Source of the DNA: Microbacterium horticulturae | GTDB taxonomy: Bacteria; Actinomycetota; Actinomycetes; Actinomycetales; Microbacteriaceae | Assembly: GCF_029094505.1 (NCBI RefSeq) | Contig: NZ_CP119108.1 | Span: 1,798,001 to 1,862,000 of the forward strand | Length of the DNA stretch: 64,000 nt | Direction of reading: 5' to 3' | In this document: one piece after another, positions 35,625 through 45,500 of the stretch | Layout of the letters: the number at the start of each line of letters is the position of its first letter | How positions within the stretch are numbered: position 1 is the first letter of the stretch | The notes under the pieces: model-generated | Seen by the model: the letters and a program-made list of their open reading frames with translations, nothing else | Database searches by the model: none | Told to the model about the DNA's origin: nothing | Made by a program: the position numbers and the translations under genes

Positions 35625-37169
35625 TCAGTGGTTGCCGAGCATCTTCTGCAGCTCGGCGATGTCGTCGGCGGTGGGCGTCTTCTTGCCGCTGAGCCCGAAG
35701 CCCGAGCCGGTCTGCTCGGCCGGCTCGGTAGCCAGCCCGGCGTTCTCGGCGGCGCGCTTGGCGGGGTTGCCCGAGCGCGAGCCCTTCTTCTTCTGCTGCT
35801 TACCGCGCTTGCTGGTGGCCCCGGGCTTTCCCATCGAGCCCATGCCCGGAATGTTGGGAACGCCTCCGCGGGCGACCGTCTTCATCATCTTCGCCGCCTG
35901 CTCGAACCGCTGCACGAGCTGGTTCACATCGGTGACGGTCATGCCTGCACCGTTCGCGATGCGCAGGCGCCGCGATCCGTTCAGCAGCTTGGTGTTGCGT
36001 CGCTCCGCGGGGGTCATCGAGCGGATGATCGCCTCGGTGCGGTCGATCTCGCGCTCGTCGAAGTCGTCGAGCTGCTGCTTCATCTGGCCCATGCCCGGCA
36101 GCATGCCGAGCATCTTCTTCATCGAGCCCATCTTGCGCATCTGCTGCATCTGCTCGAGGAAGTCCTCGAGCGTGAACTGCTCAGTCGCGAGCTTCTCAGC
36201 GACCTTCCGGGCTTCATCCTCGTCGAACGCCTGCTGCGCCTGTTCGATGAGGGTGAGGATGTCGCCGAGGTCGAGGATGCGGCTGGCCATGCGGTCGGGG
36301 TGGAACGGCTCGAGGTCATCGAGCCCCTCCCCCGTCGACGCGAAGATGATCGGGCGCCCGGTGACGGATGCCACCGAGAGCGCCGCCCCGCCGCGGGCAT
36401 CGCCGTCGAGCTTCGACAGCACGACGCCGGTGAAGTCGACGCCGTCTTGGAACGCCTTCGCGGTGTTGACGGCATCCTGGCCGATCATCGCGTCGATGAC
36501 GAACAACACCTCATCGGGGTCGGTCGCCGTGCGGATGTCGGCGGCCTGCTTCATGAGCTCGGCGTCGACACCCAGGCGACCGGCCGTGTCGATGATGACG
36601 GTGTCGTGCTGGGCGCGACGGGCGTGCTCGACGCCGTCGCGCGCGACGCGCACCGGGTCGCCGACGCCGTTGCCAGGCTCGGGCGCGTAGATCGCGGCTC
36701 CCGCCTGCTCGGCGACCACCTGCAGCTGGTTCACGGCGTTCGGCCGCTGCAGGTCCGCGGCGATCAGCAGCGGTGTGTGACCGTCCTTCTCCAGCTGCTT
36801 GGCGAGCTTGCCCGCGAAGGTCGTCTTACCCGATCCCTGGAGGCCGGCGAGCATGATGACCGTCGGCGGGTTCTTGGCGAACTGCAGTCGGCGCTGCTCG
36901 CCGCCGAGGATCGCGATGAGTTCCTCATTGACGATCTGGACGACCTGCTGCGCGGGGTTCAGCGCACGATTGACCTCGTCGGAGAGCGCCCGTTCGCGCA
37001 CCTTCGCGGTGAAATCCTTGACGACCGTCAGCGCGACATCCGCGTCGAGCAGCGCGCGCCGGATCTCGCGGACCGTGCCGTCGACGTCGGCGGGCGTGAG
37101 CTTGCCCTTGGTTCGCAGGTTGCGGAAGGTCTCGGTGAGCCGATCGGAGAGAGTGCCGAAGGTAGCCAT
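35625..37169 (-). CDS. ffh: Signal recognition particle protein Ffh
   Basis: SRP54 GTPase that targets ribosomes making membrane proteins to FtsY; 514 residues. N domain (1-95), G domain with GLQGSGKTT at 109-117, DTAGR and KLDGDARGG; M domain (about 305-440) with Met-rich helices such as EQMQQMRKMGSMKKMLGML, and LNGSRRLRIANGAGMTVTDVN, the SRP RNA-binding loop. The C-terminal tail is basic and disordered. The tandem repeat begins directly after its stop codon. Confidence 0.97.
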   Translation of the reverse strand: MATFGTLSDRLTETFRNLRTKGKLTPADVDGTVREIRRALLDADVALTVVKDFTAKVRERALSDEVNRALNPAQQVVQIVNEELIAILGGEQRRLQFAKNPPTVIMLAGLQGSGKTTFAGKLAKQLEKDGHTPLLIAADLQRPNAVNQLQVVAEQAGAAIYAPEPGNGVGDPVRVARDGVEHARRAQHDTVIIDTAGRLGVDAELMKQAADIRTATDPDEVLFVIDAMIGQDAVNTAKAFQDGVDFTGVVLSKLDGDARGGAALSVASVTGRPIIFASTGEGLDDLEPFHPDRMASRILDLGDILTLIEQAQQAFDEDEARKVAEKLATEQFTLEDFLEQMQQMRKMGSMKKMLGMLPGMGQMKQQLDDFDEREIDRTEAIIRSMTPAERRNTKLLNGSRRLRIANGAGMTVTDVNQLVQRFEQAAKMMKTVARGGVPNIPGMGSMGKPGATSKRGKQQKKKGSRSGNPAKRAAENAGLATEPAEQTGSGFGLSGKKTPTADDIAELQKMLGNH

Positions 37170-37181
37170 GATCCCCCGATT

Positions 37182-37748
37182 CTACGGGAGCAGGATGAGC
37201 GCGATCGCGAGCGCCCGATCCATCGCCGGAGACAGCGGCGCGCGGCCGGCTCCGTCATGCGCCCACGCGCGCACCGCGGCCCAGACGGCGCCCCCGCATG
37301 CGGCGCCGACGACGTCGGCGCCCAACGGGTCCATGCCGTCGCTCACGGCCCGTCGGGCCACGTGCTCGCCGATGCGTGCCCGGCGCACCGCTGCCTCGCG
37401 CTCCAGTTCTTCGGCGATGCCCATCTGCTCGGCGTTGACGATCGCCAGCGCGAGGGCGTCGGGGGCGAAGCCATCGGCGATCGAACTGAGCGCTGTGCGC
37501 ACATCGACTCCGCGCGAGAGCGCCCGGGCCGCGGCATCCACCCGCTCATCGAACGCCGCCCAGAGGATGTCGCTCTTCGAGGAGAAGTAATTGAAGAAGC
37601 TCGACCGACTGACCCCGGCGCGCCGCGTGATGTCGGCCACGGACGTCGCCGCGAACCCCTGCTCGAGGAACAGTTCGCATGCGGCTTCGGCCAGGGTCTC
37701 GTGCGACGACGCCTTCGGGCGGCCGGGACGGGTGGACGGATGGGACAC
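37182..37748 (-). CDS. TetR/AcrR family regulator
   Basis: DNA-binding regulator of 188 residues from the GTG giving VSHPSTRPGRPKASS. The HTH (about 18-60) contains LFLEQGFAATSVADITRRAGVSRSSFFNYFSS, given here in two parts: the recognition helix is AGVSRSSFFNYF. The C-terminal ligand domain is Ala-rich and unassigned. An ATG 17 codons upstream would place the coding start inside the palindrome TTGGA-N5-TCCAA (37789-37803), so the GTG is preferred. Divergent from lipB; autoregulation is inferred. It lies 12 bp from the ffh start. Confidence 0.85.
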   Translation of the reverse strand: MSHPSTRPGRPKASSHETLAEAACELFLEQGFAATSVADITRRAGVSRSSFFNYFSSKSDILWAAFDERVDAAARALSRGVDVRTALSSIADGFAPDALALAIVNAEQMGIAEELEREAAVRRARIGEHVARRAVSDGMDPLGADVVGAACGGAVWAAVRAWAHDGAGRAPLSPAMDRALAIALILLP

Positions 37749-37788
37749 GCTCTCCAGCGTACGGGTGCTGCTCGGGGACGGCGTATTG

Positions 37789-37803
37789 TTGGACCGCATC
37801 CAA
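37789..37803. promoter_or_regulatory. Possible TetR operator
   Basis: Inverted repeat TTGGA-CCGCA-TCCAA between the divergent TetR and lipB genes, 41 bp from the TetR start and 22 bp before the lipB start. Position and symmetry fit a TetR operator that could affect both genes. Not proven; short palindromes can occur by chance. Confidence 0.45.
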
Positions 37804-37824
37804 TATCACCCACGAGGAGATGTC

Positions 37825-38463
37825 GTGCTTGAAATCCACCATGCCGGGCTTGCACCCGAGTACGTGCCATACCGCGACGGGTGGGCATTGCAACGCCGCA
37901 TCCACGCGGAGGTGGCGGCGGGCACACGGCCCGACACCATGATCGTGCTCGAGCACGAGGCGGTGTACACGGCGGGCAAACGCACCGAGATGCACGAGCG
38001 CCCCCAGGACGGTACCGAGGTCATCGACGTCGATCGCGGCGGCAAGATCACCTGGCACGGTCCAGGGCAGCTGGTCGGCTATCCGATCGTGCGGCTGGTC
38101 GAGCCCATCGACGTCGTGGCGCACGTGCGCCGCATCGAGCGGCTGCTCATCGCGGCGCTGGCCGAGCACGGCGTCGACGGCTACCAGGTCGCCGGTCGCA
38201 GCGGCGTCTGGGTGCGGCGTCCCCTGTCCGAGGACAAGATCGCGGCGATCGGCGTGCGCGTCGAGAAGGGTGTGACGATGCACGGCTTCGCGATCAACTG
38301 CGACAACTCGCTGGCCGGGTTCCGCAACATCATTCCGTGCGGCATCAGCGATGCCGGTGTCACCACGGTCAGTGAGGTGGTGGGGAGGGATGTCGCGCCC
38401 GCCGACATCCTCGACACCGTGACCGGTGTGTTCCTCGACGAGTACGCCGAGGTGCCCGTATGA
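37825..38463 (+). CDS. lipB: Octanoyltransferase LipB
   Basis: Transfers octanoyl from acyl carrier protein to lipoyl domains; 212 residues. Start GTG ([20 protein letters not shown]) after GAGGAGA at 37814-37820. [18 protein letters not shown] holds the substrate site; the catalytic Cys172 is in [12 protein letters not shown], and the Lys is in the [16 protein letters not shown] segment. Its stop overlaps the lipA start by 4 bp, so both lipoate steps are made together. Confidence 0.96.
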   Translation: MLEIHHAGLAPEYVPYRDGWALQRRIHAEVAAGTRPDTMIVLEHEAVYTAGKRTEMHERPQDGTEVIDVDRGGKITWHGPGQLVGYPIVRLVEPIDVVAHVRRIERLLIAALAEHGVDGYQVAGRSGVWVRRPLSEDKIAAIGVRVEKGVTMHGFAINCDNSLAGFRNIIPCGISDAGVTTVSEVVGRDVAPADILDTVTGVFLDEYAEVPV

Positions 38464-39455
38464 GCGCCGCACCTGACGGGCGCCGCATGCTGCGCCTCGA
38501 GGTCCGCAATGCCCAGACTCCCATCGAGCGCAAGCCGGAGTGGATCAAGACCCGCGCGAAGATGGGTCCGCAGTACTCCGAGCTGCAGCAGCTCGTGCGC
38601 AGCGAAGACCTGCACACGGTCTGCCAGGAAGCGGGATGTCCGAACATCTACGAGTGCTGGGAGGACCGCGAGGCCACCTTCCTCATCGGCGGTTCGCAGT
38701 GCACCCGCCGTTGCGCGTTCTGTCAGATCGACACCGGCAAGCCGGCCGCGTTCGACGTGGACGAGCCGCGACGCGTGGCCGAGAGCGTCAACCGGATGGG
38801 ACTGCGCTACGCCACGGTCACCAGCGTCGCCCGCGACGACCTGCCCGACACAGGAGCATGGCTGAACGCAGAGACGGTCCGGCAGATCCACGAGAAGAAC
38901 CCGCACACCGGCGTCGAGATCTTGGCCAACGAGCACAACGCCGACCCCGCGTTCCTCGGGCAGATCTTCGATGCACGACCCGAGGTGTTCGCGCACAACC
39001 TCGAGACCGTCCCGCGGCTGTTCAAGCTCATCCGCCCGGCGTTCCGCTACGAGAGGTCGCTGAACGTGCTCACGCAGAGCCGCGAGGCAGGGCTCATCAC
39101 CAAATCGAACCTCATCCTCGGCATGGGCGAAGAGCCCGCCGAGGTCGTCGAGGCCATGCAGGATCTGCACGACGCAGGTTGCGACATCCTCACCATCACG
39201 CAATACCTGCGGCCCACGCCGCGGCACCACCCCATCGACCGGTGGGTCAAGCCCGACGAGTTCATCGAGTACAAGCAGGAGGCCGAGCGGATCGGCTTCT
39301 TGGGTGTGCTCGCCGGCCCGCTCGTGCGCTCGTCGTACCGCGCCGGCCGCCTCTGGGCTCAGTCGATGATCTCCAAAGGGCGCGAGATCCCCGAGCATCT
39401 CGCGCACATCGCCGCCGACGTGCACGTCGAGCGCGGGTTCGCGCAGGCCGTCTGA
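38460..39455 (+). CDS. lipA: Lipoyl synthase LipA
   Basis: Radical-SAM enzyme that inserts two sulfurs into octanoyl groups; 331 residues. The auxiliary cluster Cys are C55, C60 and C66 ([12 protein letters not shown]) and the radical-SAM cluster is C81, C85 and C88 (CTRRCAFC). Final Arg-Ser-Ser-Tyr (RSSYRAG) supplies the last ligand of the auxiliary cluster. Coupled to lipB. Converges with the DUF2004 gene. Confidence 0.97.
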   Translation: MSAAPDGRRMLRLEVRNAQTPIERKPEWIKTRAKMGPQYSELQQLVRSEDLHTVCQEAGCPNIYECWEDREATFLIGGSQCTRRCAFCQIDTGKPAAFDVDEPRRVAESVNRMGLRYATVTSVARDDLPDTGAWLNAETVRQIHEKNPHTGVEILANEHNADPAFLGQIFDARPEVFAHNLETVPRLFKLIRPAFRYERSLNVLTQSREAGLITKSNLILGMGEEPAEVVEAMQDLHDAGCDILTITQYLRPTPRHHPIDRWVKPDEFIEYKQEAERIGFLGVLAGPLVRSSYRAGRLWAQSMISKGREIPEHLAHIAADVHVERGFAQAV

Positions 39456-39456
39456 G

Positions 39457-39957
39457 TCAGTCGGCGCTGGTGACCGACTGCACGTCGCCGTCGGTGTTGA
39501 GGTTGACCAGCAGCACGTCGTCGGTGGCGTCGGGGTCCAGCGCGTACTCGAGCACGGCGAACGGGTCCGTCCCGCCGTGCTCGTCCGCGAGGATCGTCAT
39601 GCTCATCAACCGCAGCGAGCGGATGATGTCGACGTGCGTGTCGCCGGAGATATCGACGAGGAAGTCCTCGAGGTCGTCGCCGAGCTGCTCCTGCTGCTGA
39701 AGGATGAACTCGATGACCTCGCTGGTCCGATCGTCGAGCTCTGACAGCATCGCGCTGCGGGCGGAACGGTCGACATCTTCCAGCGACGTGATCATCGCCG
39801 CGGCGACGTCGAGCGCGGCGGCGGAGACATCGTCCTCGTCGGGCGCGGTGAGATCCACCGACACCGCCTGATCGCCCAGCTCGATGGTCTCGGACCAGAA
39901 GATCGAACCGTCCGGGCCGGATTCGAGAAGTCCGAAATAGTCGTGTTCGATCGCCAT
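39457..39957 (-). CDS. DUF2004 family protein
   Basis: Acidic cytoplasmic protein of 166 residues. The opening MAIEHDYFGLL and central QLGDDLEDFLVDIS fit DUF2004, an uncharacterised family. No motif indicates enzyme activity. Its stop is 2 bp from the convergent lipA. Confidence 0.8.
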   Translation of the reverse strand: MAIEHDYFGLLESGPDGSIFWSETIELGDQAVSVDLTAPDEDDVSAAALDVAAAMITSLEDVDRSARSAMLSELDDRTSEVIEFILQQQEQLGDDLEDFLVDISGDTHVDIIRSLRLMSMTILADEHGGTDPFAVLEYALDPDATDDVLLVNLNTDGDVQSVTSAD

Positions 39958-40002
39958 GCCTTTATGAAACCAGCCTGGCGGCCGATCCGGTAGCCCGGCG
40001 CA

Positions 40003-40872
40003 TCATTCGACCAGCGACGCGGCGAACACGTGCGGAGTGAAGCCGGTGAGATCGCCGATCCCCTCGCCCTGGCCGAGCAGCTTCACCGGGATCCCCGTGC
40101 GCTCCTGCACGGCGAGCACGAAGCCGCCCTTCGCCGAGCCGTCGAGCTTGGTCAGGACCAGACCCGTCACTCCCGCGTGCTCGAGGAACGCTTCGGCCTG
40201 CATCACGCCGTTCTGCCCGGTCGTGGCATCCAGCACCAGCAGCACTTCGCTGATCGGCGCCTGCTTCTCGATCACACGCCGGATCTTCGTCAGCTCGTCC
40301 ATCAGGCCGCCCTTGGTGTGCAGGCGGCCGGCCGTGTCGACGATCACGATCTCCGTGCCGGTGCGATTCGCGTACTCGATGGTCTGGAAGGCGACGGATG
40401 CCGGGTCCTGCCCCTCCTGCTGCGGGCGCACGATCGCCGCACCCGAGCGTTCCGCCCAGGTCGCGAGCTGGTCGACGGCGGCGGCCCGGAACGTGTCGGC
40501 GGCGCCGACCACGACCGAGCGGTTGTACCGCTGCAGGAACTTCGCGAACTTGCCGATCGTGGTCGTCTTGCCGACACCGTTCACGCCCACCACGAGCACC
40601 ACGGCAGGGCGCTCGGTGAGCTTCAGTGTCGTGTCGAACTTGGCGAAGTGCTCCTCGAGGGTCTCCTTCAGCATCCGCTGCAGATCACGCGGGTCGGTCG
40701 TGTGGAACCGGTCGACCTTCTCGCGCAGCTCGTCGACGATGCGCTCGGTGATGTCGGGGCCGAAGTCGGCTATCAGCAGCGCGGTCTCGAGGTCTTCCCA
40801 CGTCGTCTCATCGATCGTCGGCTTGACGAACATGCCGCGCAATGCGCGTCCCAGTGACCACTTCTCCGCCAT
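40003..40872 (-). CDS. ftsY: Signal recognition particle receptor FtsY
   Basis: Membrane-associated GTPase receptor for Ffh, 289 residues. N domain (1-85), G1 loop GVNGVGKTT at 96-104, DTAGR and TKLDGSAKGG. It lacks the acidic A domain of E. coli FtsY, as usual in actinobacteria. Last codons FTPHVFAASLVE. Found between smc and lipA; upstream sits palindromic repeat copy 4. Confidence 0.96.
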   Translation of the reverse strand: MAEKWSLGRALRGMFVKPTIDETTWEDLETALLIADFGPDITERIVDELREKVDRFHTTDPRDLQRMLKETLEEHFAKFDTTLKLTERPAVVLVVGVNGVGKTTTIGKFAKFLQRYNRSVVVGAADTFRAAAVDQLATWAERSGAAIVRPQQEGQDPASVAFQTIEYANRTGTEIVIVDTAGRLHTKGGLMDELTKIRRVIEKQAPISEVLLVLDATTGQNGVMQAEAFLEHAGVTGLVLTKLDGSAKGGFVLAVQERTGIPVKLLGQGEGIGDLTGFTPHVFAASLVE

Positions 40873-40920
40873 GCCACCAGCCTACGGGGCTCGGCGGCTG
40901 TCACACCCGGACCGCCCCCT

Positions 40921-41000
40921 CATGGAACGAGGAGATCTCACGAGATGAGTACGTTTCACGCGCCTTCGGTCCTCGTTCCATGAGATCTCCTCGTCTCGTG
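40921..41000. repeat. Paired-arm palindromic repeat, diverged copy 4
   Basis: Left arm 40921-40949 (contains ACGAGGAGATCTCACGAGAT) and inverted right arm 40971-41000 (contains ATGAGATCTCCTCGTCTCGT) around about 21 bp. The arm shares TCTC-[AG]-CGAGAT-[CG]-AG with the other three copies but is otherwise different, with GATCTC in place of the ATCAGG ends. It lies in the divergent gap between ftsY and a hydrolase gene. Confidence 0.7.
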
Positions 41001-41099
41001 TGCGGGGCGCGTGTGGGGGCAGGCGCGCGGCGCGCCGCGGGCGCCGACGCCGACGCCGGACGAGCCGGACCTCGCTCGACAACGCGATAGCGTCGGCTC

Positions 41100-41819
41100 A
41101 TGGTTGCAGATGCGCACGGACCCCTCCGCGTGTTCGTCCATGGCAGCGGCCGCTCCGGAACGGCCGCGTGGCCGGCGCAGGATCATGCCGCCGGGGTCTT
41201 TGTGGCCTTCGACAAAGACACGCCCATCGAGGAGCGCGTCGCCACCCTCCAGGCCGAACACGCAGGCAGGCCGGTAGTGGTCTTCGCGCACTCGATCGGT
41301 GCGGTGCCGGTCGCACTGGCGGCGCACGGCGGCATCCTCGACATCCGCGCGTTGGTCCTCGTGGAGCCCGCCCTGTACGACATCGCCCGCGGCGAGTCCG
41401 CCATCGAACGCCACATCGCCATCCATGCCGAAGCACGCGCGCAGGCCGAGCAGGGAGACCTGCGTTCCTTCTGGGCGATCGTGCGTCCCGTGATGTTCGG
41501 CGGTCCCTTCGCCGAGGAGAAATGGGGCGCCGAAGAGTCCTTCGCCGCGCAGTGGGCGCGCGCGGAGCTGCCCTGGGGACATGGCATCCGCCGCGACGCG
41601 CTGCGCGGCATCCCGACTCTCGTGGTCACCGGCGAATGGAACGAGGAATACGAGACGATTGCACGAAGGCTCGTCGAGGAGGGCGCTGAGCATCGGGTGC
41701 TCAGCGGCGCCGGACATCGTGCTCAAGACCTCCCGGCATTCGAGGCGATCGCGACGGCGTTCCTCGCCAGCGTCGGTTCCGGCTCCGGCCCGCGTCTCGT
41801 CAGGACCCGGGGCGGATGA
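41100..41819 (+). CDS. Alpha/beta hydrolase
   Basis: Protein of 239 residues. HGSGRSG near the N terminus is the oxyanion loop, FAHSIGAVPVALA holds the nucleophile Ser (elbow HSIG, where the usual first Gly is Ala), the catalytic Asp or Glu may be in VVTGEWNEEYE, and His in GAGHRAQDLPAF. Substrate unknown. Divergent from ftsY; 3' end overlaps the lipoprotein gene by 20 bp. Confidence 0.8.
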   Translation: MVADAHGPLRVFVHGSGRSGTAAWPAQDHAAGVFVAFDKDTPIEERVATLQAEHAGRPVVVFAHSIGAVPVALAAHGGILDIRALVLVEPALYDIARGESAIERHIAIHAEARAQAEQGDLRSFWAIVRPVMFGGPFAEEKWGAEESFAAQWARAELPWGHGIRRDALRGIPTLVVTGEWNEEYETIARRLVEEGAEHRVLSGAGHRAQDLPAFEAIATAFLASVGSGSGPRLVRTRGG

Positions 41820-42450
41820 CCATGCGAATGCCGTTTGGCGCCAACTCATCGCGCACGGTCGCGGCTGAGAAACCGTCCGGACAGTCGACCGAGGTGAGCA
41901 GTCCGACCTTCGCCGTCCGGAACACGCGCGCCGACACGATCGATGACGCGCCGTTCTTCGAGTTGGTGCTGACCACGCTGCGCACCCGAACGGTGCCCGT
42001 CCCCGTTGTCTGCGTCGGCAGCGCATCGTCGTAGGCGTACTTCGTCACACTCGCCACGTCGGTGGTCCCGTATTCCTCAGCGAGCATGGTGTCGGACAGG
42101 GTGCGCTCATCCTGGGTCAGATCGAGGTCACGGACGTCGGCCTGCCAGAACCCGATGATGCACTGCGATGAGGTCTGCTGGTAGGACCACCGGCCGTCGC
42201 CGTCATCGGCCACGGCCACAGTGAAACCATCGGCGGCGCCCATGGCGTCGATCCAGCGGATCGACGACGAAGAGTCGAGACCCGACGCCGCATCGAACGG
42301 ATAGTCGTCGGTCACGACGACGGGCGGCGCCGAAGTGGCAGTGGATGCTGCGCCCGGCGTCGGCTCGGTGGTCGCGATGACACTGCAGCCTGACAGCGCG
42401 AGAGCACCGAGTGAGGCGGACAGAAGCAGAGCAGCACGGCGGAAGGACAC
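41800..42450 (-). CDS. Lipoprotein of unknown function
   Basis: Lipoprotein of 216 residues. Signal peptide VSFRRAALLLSASLGALALSGC with lipobox LSGC (Cys22). A Thr/Ala-rich linker precedes a beta-rich domain with one Cys pair (QTSSQCIIGFWQ and TSVDCPDGFS), a likely disulfide. The family is not recognised. I use the GTG nearest the signal peptide; an earlier start would add 11 residues. Confidence 0.72.
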   Translation of the reverse strand: MSFRRAALLLSASLGALALSGCSVIATTEPTPGAASTATSAPPVVVTDDYPFDAASGLDSSSSIRWIDAMGAADGFTVAVADDGDGRWSYQQTSSQCIIGFWQADVRDLDLTQDERTLSDTMLAEEYGTTDVASVTKYAYDDALPTQTTGTGTVRVRSVVSTNSKNGASSIVSARVFRTAKVGLLTSVDCPDGFSAATVRDELAPNGIRMVIRPGS

Positions 42451-42555
42451 GCGCCCGACGATATCGCGCGGCGACGTCAACACCCTGAGTGCGCCTTCTG
42501 CACGGCGGGCGAGCCTGCGCGGAGGTGAACGGACGGCAACGCGCCAGCCGCACCC

Positions 42556-45500
42556 TCAGACGGTGGCGGGTTCCTGCTCGCGCACCTTGCGGTCGCCCAC
42601 GCGCTGCCCGACGACGGCCGAGACGCCGTCCTGACGCATCGAGACGCCGTACAGCGCATCGGCGATCTCCATCGTGCGCTTCTGATGGGTGATGACGATG
42701 AGCTGGCTCGAGGCGCGCAACTGCTCGAACACGCCGAGCAGGCGACCCAGGTTGGCGTCGTCGAGCGCGGCCTCCACCTCGTCGAGGATGTAGAACGGGC
42801 TCGGCCGCGCTTTGAAGATCGCGGTCAGGAGGGCGACCGCCGCCAGCGACCTCTCGCCGCCGGAGAGCAGCGAGAGCCGCTCGATCTTCTTGCCGACCGG
42901 CCGCACCGCGACCTCGATCCCCGTCGTGAGGGGATCGTCGGGGTTCGTGAGCGAGATGCTGCCGGTGCCGCCTGGGAAGAGGATCGGGAACACCTCCGTG
43001 AACGCCTGCCGGGTGTCCTCGAACGCCGCGAGGAAGATCGACTGCATGCGCTCGTCGAGTTCCTCGATGATCGTGAGCAGGTCCTTGCGGGTCTGCGTCA
43101 GGTCGCCCAGCTGCTCTGTGAGGAACTTGTGCCGCTGCTCAAGCGCCTCGAACTCTTCCAGTGCAAGCGGGTTCACACGCCCCAGCTGCGCGAGCTTGCG
43201 CTCGGCGTCCTGCAGGCGCTTCGCTTGCGCCTTCCGCTCGAACGGGACCGGTTCGTCTTCGTCCAGAGCCGCGGGAACGGGCTGGTCCGGTCCATATTCC
43301 GAAACGAGAATGTCTTCTTCAAGCCCGAGTTCCGACCGCACGCGCTCCAACAGACTGGTGACGTGGAGCTTCTTCTCGTGGATCTGCAGCTCGAGGCCGT
43401 GGACGTTCTCGGTGAGTCCCGCCAGCCGCTCGCGGACGGATGCCTCATCGGTACGCAGCTGCGACAGCTCCGCCGTGAGCGCGGTGCGAGCCGACTCAGC
43501 CGCTGCCAGCTCGACGCGCGCCTCGCTCACGGAGCGGTCCACCGAGTCGAGCAGAGGCGGGAGCCTGTCGGCCACCCCCGCCGCCACCTCGCGCTGTGCA
43601 CGACGGAGCACGGCGCGCCGCGCGGCCGCGGCCGCTGCCGCTTTCTCCCGCTCGCGCTGGCGCTCAAGACCGTCTGCGCGCATCTCTTCGGCGCGGATGC
43701 GCTCCTTGAGCGTCTCGACCTCCAGGCGCGCGGTCATCTCTGCCTCGCGGGTCGCCTCGAGTTCGGCGAGCATACCGTCGCGCGCCGACGCGTCGAGGAT
43801 CGGCCGTGGCGCTTCGAGCGCGGTATCCAGCTGCTCCTGCGCGGTCCGCGCCGAGACACGTGCTTCTTCAACCGCCGCCTCCGCCTGACGCAGTGACGCC
43901 TCCAGTCGTTCACACTCCGCCACGGCGGCCTCGTTGCGGACCATCGCACGGTTGGCCTTCTCGGCATGGGCGGCAAGGTCCGCGTCATGCTGGCGCAGAG
44001 CCTGCAGCGTCGCCTTCGCCTTGCGGCGCGCGTCTTCCTGCTGCGCCTGCACCGCGCCGAGCGCTTCACGCAGTGAGTCGACGACCACGGTCACCTCGTC
44101 GAGCCGGTCGGCGGCGGCGTCCCGCTCGGCACGCAGTTCGATGCGCGAGCGGCCCTCGCCCGAACCGGCCCGCAGGCGGAACGGCGTCACCAGCTCGCCG
44201 GAGCGCGTGACGGCGGTGATCGGGCTCTCAGCTGCGTCCACAGCCGTTCGCGCCGCGTCCAGATCCTCAGCGAGGTACACGCCGGCCAGCAGGCCCCGCA
44301 CGCCGTCCGGTGCTGTGACCACCTCGGCGGCCGGTGTGAGACCCGCGATCGCCGCCGTGTCTGTGAGGCGCGCCCCGTCTGCGATGGCGATGTCGACGAC
44401 CCCCACGTCGCCCTCTCCCACGCTCCGGGCGACCTCGAGCGCCACACCCGCGTCGTCGACGAGCACGCCCTCTGCGATCGGTCCGAGCACCGAAGCGATC
44501 GCGGCTTCCCATCCGCCGGAGACCTCGACCGCGTCCGAGACGAGACCCCGCACTCCGGCATCGCCGCGCGCGACGATCTCCGCGGCACCGCCGCGCACGT
44601 CCAGCGCACGCGAGAGCGCCCTCGTCTGCGCGGTCAGTGACTCCTTCTCGCGCTCGGCGGCATGCAGCTTCTCGCGCAGCTCTCCCACGGCCGTCTCCGC
44701 GTCGGTGGCGTCGCGCTGTGCACGCTCGTACGCGCCGGCATGCTCGGCCGAGGCGGCGTCCGAGACCGACTCGGGATCGATCTCGTCTAGAGCGCGCTGC
44801 GTGTCGGCGCGCCGTGTCTGCGCGGCATCCAACGCGTTCTGCTGGCGGGCGACCGCCTGCTCGACGGCGGCGAGGGCGGATGCCGCAGCCTCGGCAGTGC
44901 CGCGCAGGCTCGTGATCTTCATGTCGTGCTCCGACACGAGAGCGCTCTGCGCGGCGATGTCCGCATCGAGCGCATCCAGCTCTCCGCGCGCCCGCACCAC
45001 CGCGCGTGCCGCGTCGGCCGCGGCATCCTGCGCGGCATCCAGCCCCGATGCGATCTCGTCGATTCCCGCGCGCACCTCGTCGATCGAGGCCTGGCTCACC
45101 GTCTGCTGAGGACCGAGAGCCTCGTCGTCCTCGGCCAGCAGCGAAAGGCGCTGACCGGCGAGCGTGTAGAGCCCGCGCAGGCGCTCCTGCACCTGCTCGA
45201 GTGCGTAGACGACGCTGCGCGCGCGATCCACGGCCTCGGAGCGCTGGTCCGCCTCGCGTTGCTCTATGCCGGCGTGCAGGGTCTCCGCACGGTCTTGCAG
45301 CACGAGACGCTCCGAATGCCGCTCCTGCTCGCTCGCGGCCGCGGCCGCGAGCTCGGTGCGCAGACCGACCAGTTCATCGGCGAACAGCCGAGCCTTCGCG
45401 TCGCGGACGACCGCCGCTATCGTCGCCGCCTCGCGGGCGATCTCCGCCTGCCGGCCCAGTGGCTTGAGCTGTCGACGCAGTTCACCGGCGAGGTCGTTGA

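Noticed and set aside
35580..37832. 750-residue plus-strand frame
   Set aside because: Antisense to ffh and the TetR gene; shadow frame.
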